The position numbers were made by a program, and so were the translations under genes. The notes beneath the pieces are model-generated. The model did no database searches. It saw nothing but the letters and a program-made list of their open reading frames with translations, and had not been told where the DNA came from. This document shows positions 62,239-64,000 of a DNA stretch of 64,000 nucleotides, piece after piece. The DNA lies in the NCBI GenBank assembly GCA_965200885.1, contig OZ241737.1:1736001-1800000 (forward strand), read 5' to 3'. How positions within the stretch are numbered: the first letter of the stretch is position 1; each line of letters begins with the position of its first letter. This DNA is from MPNP01 sp026710155 (GTDB lineage: Bacteria > Pseudomonadota > Alphaproteobacteria > Rhodobacterales > Rhodobacteraceae).

Positions 62239-62841
62239 ATGAAACTGTACAGTAATCCTGCTTCACCCTTCGCCAGGAAGGTCATCGTTGGATTTTGGGA
62301 AGTCAATGCCATCAATGAAGTTGAAGTGATCAATGTGATCGGCAATCCTGTTGACAGCGGTGACATTCCAATCACTGAAAATCCCTTGGGCAAACTTCCA
62401 ACGCTTGTGGGTACTCCTTTTGGTACATTGTATGACAGTCGTGTGATTACCCAGTTTATTGATCGTCATTGTGATGGGGATTTGTATCCGTCTTCCAATT
62501 TATTTGAAACAATGAAAATGGAAGCCCTCGCTGATGGCATTATGGATGCTGCGGTTCTGATGACCTATGAAAAACGAGTCAGAAGTGAAGATAAACAGTC
62601 AAAGGTCTGGGTGGATGGTCAATGGGTAAAAATCAATAGATCTCTTGATGCTCTGGAAAGTAATGCCAAGGAATTTTTGAATTCATCATTCAATATTGCT
62701 CATATTGCGCTCGGATGTGCCTTGGGCTATTTGGATTTTCGACACTCGGACCGAGCTTGGAGAAGCGGACATCCCAAATTGAATGAATGGTGTGAAGAAA
62801 TCAGCCAGCGTCCAAGCATGGTTGCCACCAAGCCGGAATAG
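62239..62841 (+). CDS. Glutathione S-transferase family protein
   Basis: 200 aa. Thioredoxin-like N-terminal domain KLYSNPASPFARKV (Ser of the catalytic position) and NPLGKLPTLV with a cis-Pro near 55; the DSRVITQFID segment binds glutathione; a helical C-terminal domain follows. AGGAG precedes the ATG and the gene is 24 bp from mtaB, so it may share its transcript. Confidence 0.88.
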   Translation: MKLYSNPASPFARKVIVGFWEVNAINEVEVINVIGNPVDSGDIPITENPLGKLPTLVGTPFGTLYDSRVITQFIDRHCDGDLYPSSNLFETMKMEALADGIMDAAVLMTYEKRVRSEDKQSKVWVDGQWVKINRSLDALESNAKEFLNSSFNIAHIALGCALGYLDFRHSDRAWRSGHPKLNEWCEEISQRPSMVATKPE

Positions 62842-63123
62842 ATCATTTTTCAGGGTAAAATTCTGAGCCAGGCCATTTGTTCGAAAATACCAATTTCAAA
62901 AAGGGTTTTCCTAATTTGGGAACATAACAATGCAACAACAATTTCATGAACCAAATGTACTTCCATACTTGGCAGATTTATGAATTGTCCAAGTTGCTTA
63001 ATGGTACATGTTTCAGGAACAATTTACTCTTGGAGTGCCCAATTTCAACTGAATATCATGGGTATAAAATTTCGCAAGGGAGTGGTCATTGTTACAATCC
63101 AACAATAGGTGATAAAAATCTTA
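62842..63123. other. Intergenic, no gene supported
   Basis: About 280 bp between the GST gene and the vapC remnant. The frame at 62946-63179 has no ribosome site or recognisable family. Confidence 0.4.
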
Positions 63124-63489
63124 TTAGCAAATGCGATTCAATCCACCAATGGTGCCAAACTCCGTATCCCTTGAGATGAGTACTGCACTTGTCAAGAGCG
63201 TTTTCGCTGCAATGATACGATCAAAAGGATCTCGATGGTTCCATATCATATTACCTGCCAAAAGTGTCACTCTTGGGTCGAAGTCAGCGATGAGGATTCC
63301 TTGTTCAATTGTGATATCGGGTAACTGATCAAGAAAAATTTCCATCTCTGGCCATTTGCCAATTCAGACCTTTTGGCCATCCTCAAATAAACTAATTGGG
63401 CTGAGTCTAATGGTTAGCCTCTATTGCAACATACGGGCCGGATCACTCAACTTCGGATCGTTTAGCAAAATCCAGATCCAAGCAGTGGA
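63124..63489 (-). pseudogene. Decayed VapC-type PIN-domain toxin
   Basis: One frame on the minus strand reads WIWILLNDPKLSDPARML, then a TAG, then SPISLFEDGQKV, a TGA at 63366-63364, then IGKWPEMEIFLDQLPD through HRDPFDRIIAAKTLL and VLISRDTEF to the stop. This order matches a whole VapC/PIN ribonuclease with two in-frame stops and a worn N-terminus lacking a clear start. No antitoxin frame is recognisable upstream. Confidence 0.7.
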
Positions 63490-63670
63490 TTGATTGTTTC
63501 AGGGATGTAATCCCCTTGCCTTTGGTACATGTTTACGCCGTAACTTACAGAAAGGATGTCCTAAACATTAAAGTTACCAGCTATAGTATATGTTGGTACA
63601 GGATTGACAGGCATCTGAGTTATATTAGCGGGGCAACGCCTACAACGATGCCGAAGTTATGGCCTAGAGA

Positions 63671-63904
63671 TGGTCAACCTGAACAATATCTTGAAGGATA
63701 ATGCCTGGCATGTGGAGCGCTGTCGCACTCGAACTTAGCCATACCATACCTCATCCCTTGCATTGTTTCCAGCAGGAAATCATTGTTCCACCCGGCCCGT
63801 TTCAGCTTGCTTTGCATTGAGGTCTTTTTCTTCTCCACAATCACCCTTGCCATGTTCAAAGCCATTTGCCGCATCATGGCCGTGTCGGAACATCCTTCTC
63901 CCAA
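63671..63904 (-). pseudogene. Transposase C-terminal remnant, ISAs1-like
   Basis: The frame contains MMRQMALNMARVIVEKKKTSMQSKLKRAGWNNDFLLETMQGM in pieces, resembling the conserved C-terminus of ISAs1-family transposases (ALN-R...K-K-KRAGWNDDFL). The catalytic DDE core is absent and no terminal inverted repeats are seen before the window ends. Confidence 0.6.
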
Positions 63905-64000
63905 GCTGATGATGGTACCAATCCTATCAAGAGCATGTCATGGAGATCATGGAGCATCGCATTACTGATCCTGAGGTCTTCACCCCTAGAAAAAATGGGT

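Noticed and set aside
1..64000. CRISPR array or cas genes
   Set aside because: No regularly spaced repeats of 25-40 bp and no Cas-like protein were seen anywhere in the window.

Overview
The window comes from the chromosome of an alphaproteobacterium of moderate-to-low GC, probably marine. The evidence is gene order and content: the alphaproteobacterial run SRP RNA - dnaX - ybaB - recR, yejABEF next to a membrane cytochrome c, pheA and nudC, the porphyrin genes hemF, hemE and hemC, tripartite carboxylate and TRAP transporters, a phasin with PhaR-like operators, and a sodium group (NavBac-type channel, NhaA, CaxA-type exchanger). I cannot name the species.

Layout. 1-5.0 kb: yejFEBA peptide ABC importer, cut by the left edge. 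5.2-8.7 kb: cytochrome c, prephenate dehydratase, a decayed two-gene HEPN-like module, NADH pyrophosphatase. 8.8-15.6 kb: SRP RNA, DUF2461 gene, dnaX-ybaB-recR, hemF, hemE, hemC. 15.5-18.1 kb: a 375-bp direct repeat bracketing an insertion with an Abi-like gene and a membrane protein. 18.2-22.5 kb: AtuA-like protein, DUF4387 protein and tctABC. 23-26.6 kb: phasin and glnD. 27-29.9 kb: ureide (allantoin) degradation. 29.9-34.9 kb: nuclease, exonuclease, a lipoprotein-export-like ABC pair and tesA. 35-36.3 kb: two cytochromes c. 36.34-37.22 kb: a small element with terminal inverted repeats carrying a DUF2335 gene. 37.3-46.0 kb: a catabolic cluster with a NitT/TauT-type ABC importer, deaminase, FAD oxidase, two flavin oxidoreductases, a creatininase-like hydrolase, a hydratase-like protein and RidA. 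46.7-49.8 kb: TRAP transporter. 49.9-53.3 kb: a GC-richer mosaic of fragments of secreted-protein genes. 53.4-56.9 kb: sodium/calcium transport. 57.2-58.7 kb: a second secreted-protein element. 58.8-62.8 kb: a deacylase, tRNA-Lys, dapF, mtaB, a GST. 62.8-64 kb: remnants of vapC and of a transposase.

The most unusual content is a family of small Cys-containing secreted proteins at 49.9-53.3 and 57.2-58.7 kb. Two members share a promoter, leader, Shine-Dalgarno sequence and start codon, and then carry a run of 11 or 9 cytosines between the start codon and the signal peptide. In both, the run leaves the protein out of frame by one base as sequenced. This is the architecture of translational phase variation by slipped-strand mispairing. 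One copy sits in a 1.5-kb unit with GGG..TATATAC-like inverted ends and a 7-bp direct repeat; the other sits in a patchwork of truncated paralogues. The same kind of inverted end bounds the DUF2335 element, and a 20-nt repeat links the 50-53 kb island to the 15.5-18 kb insertion. I infer a set of non-autonomous mobile cassettes; no complete transposase or recombinase is visible in the window.
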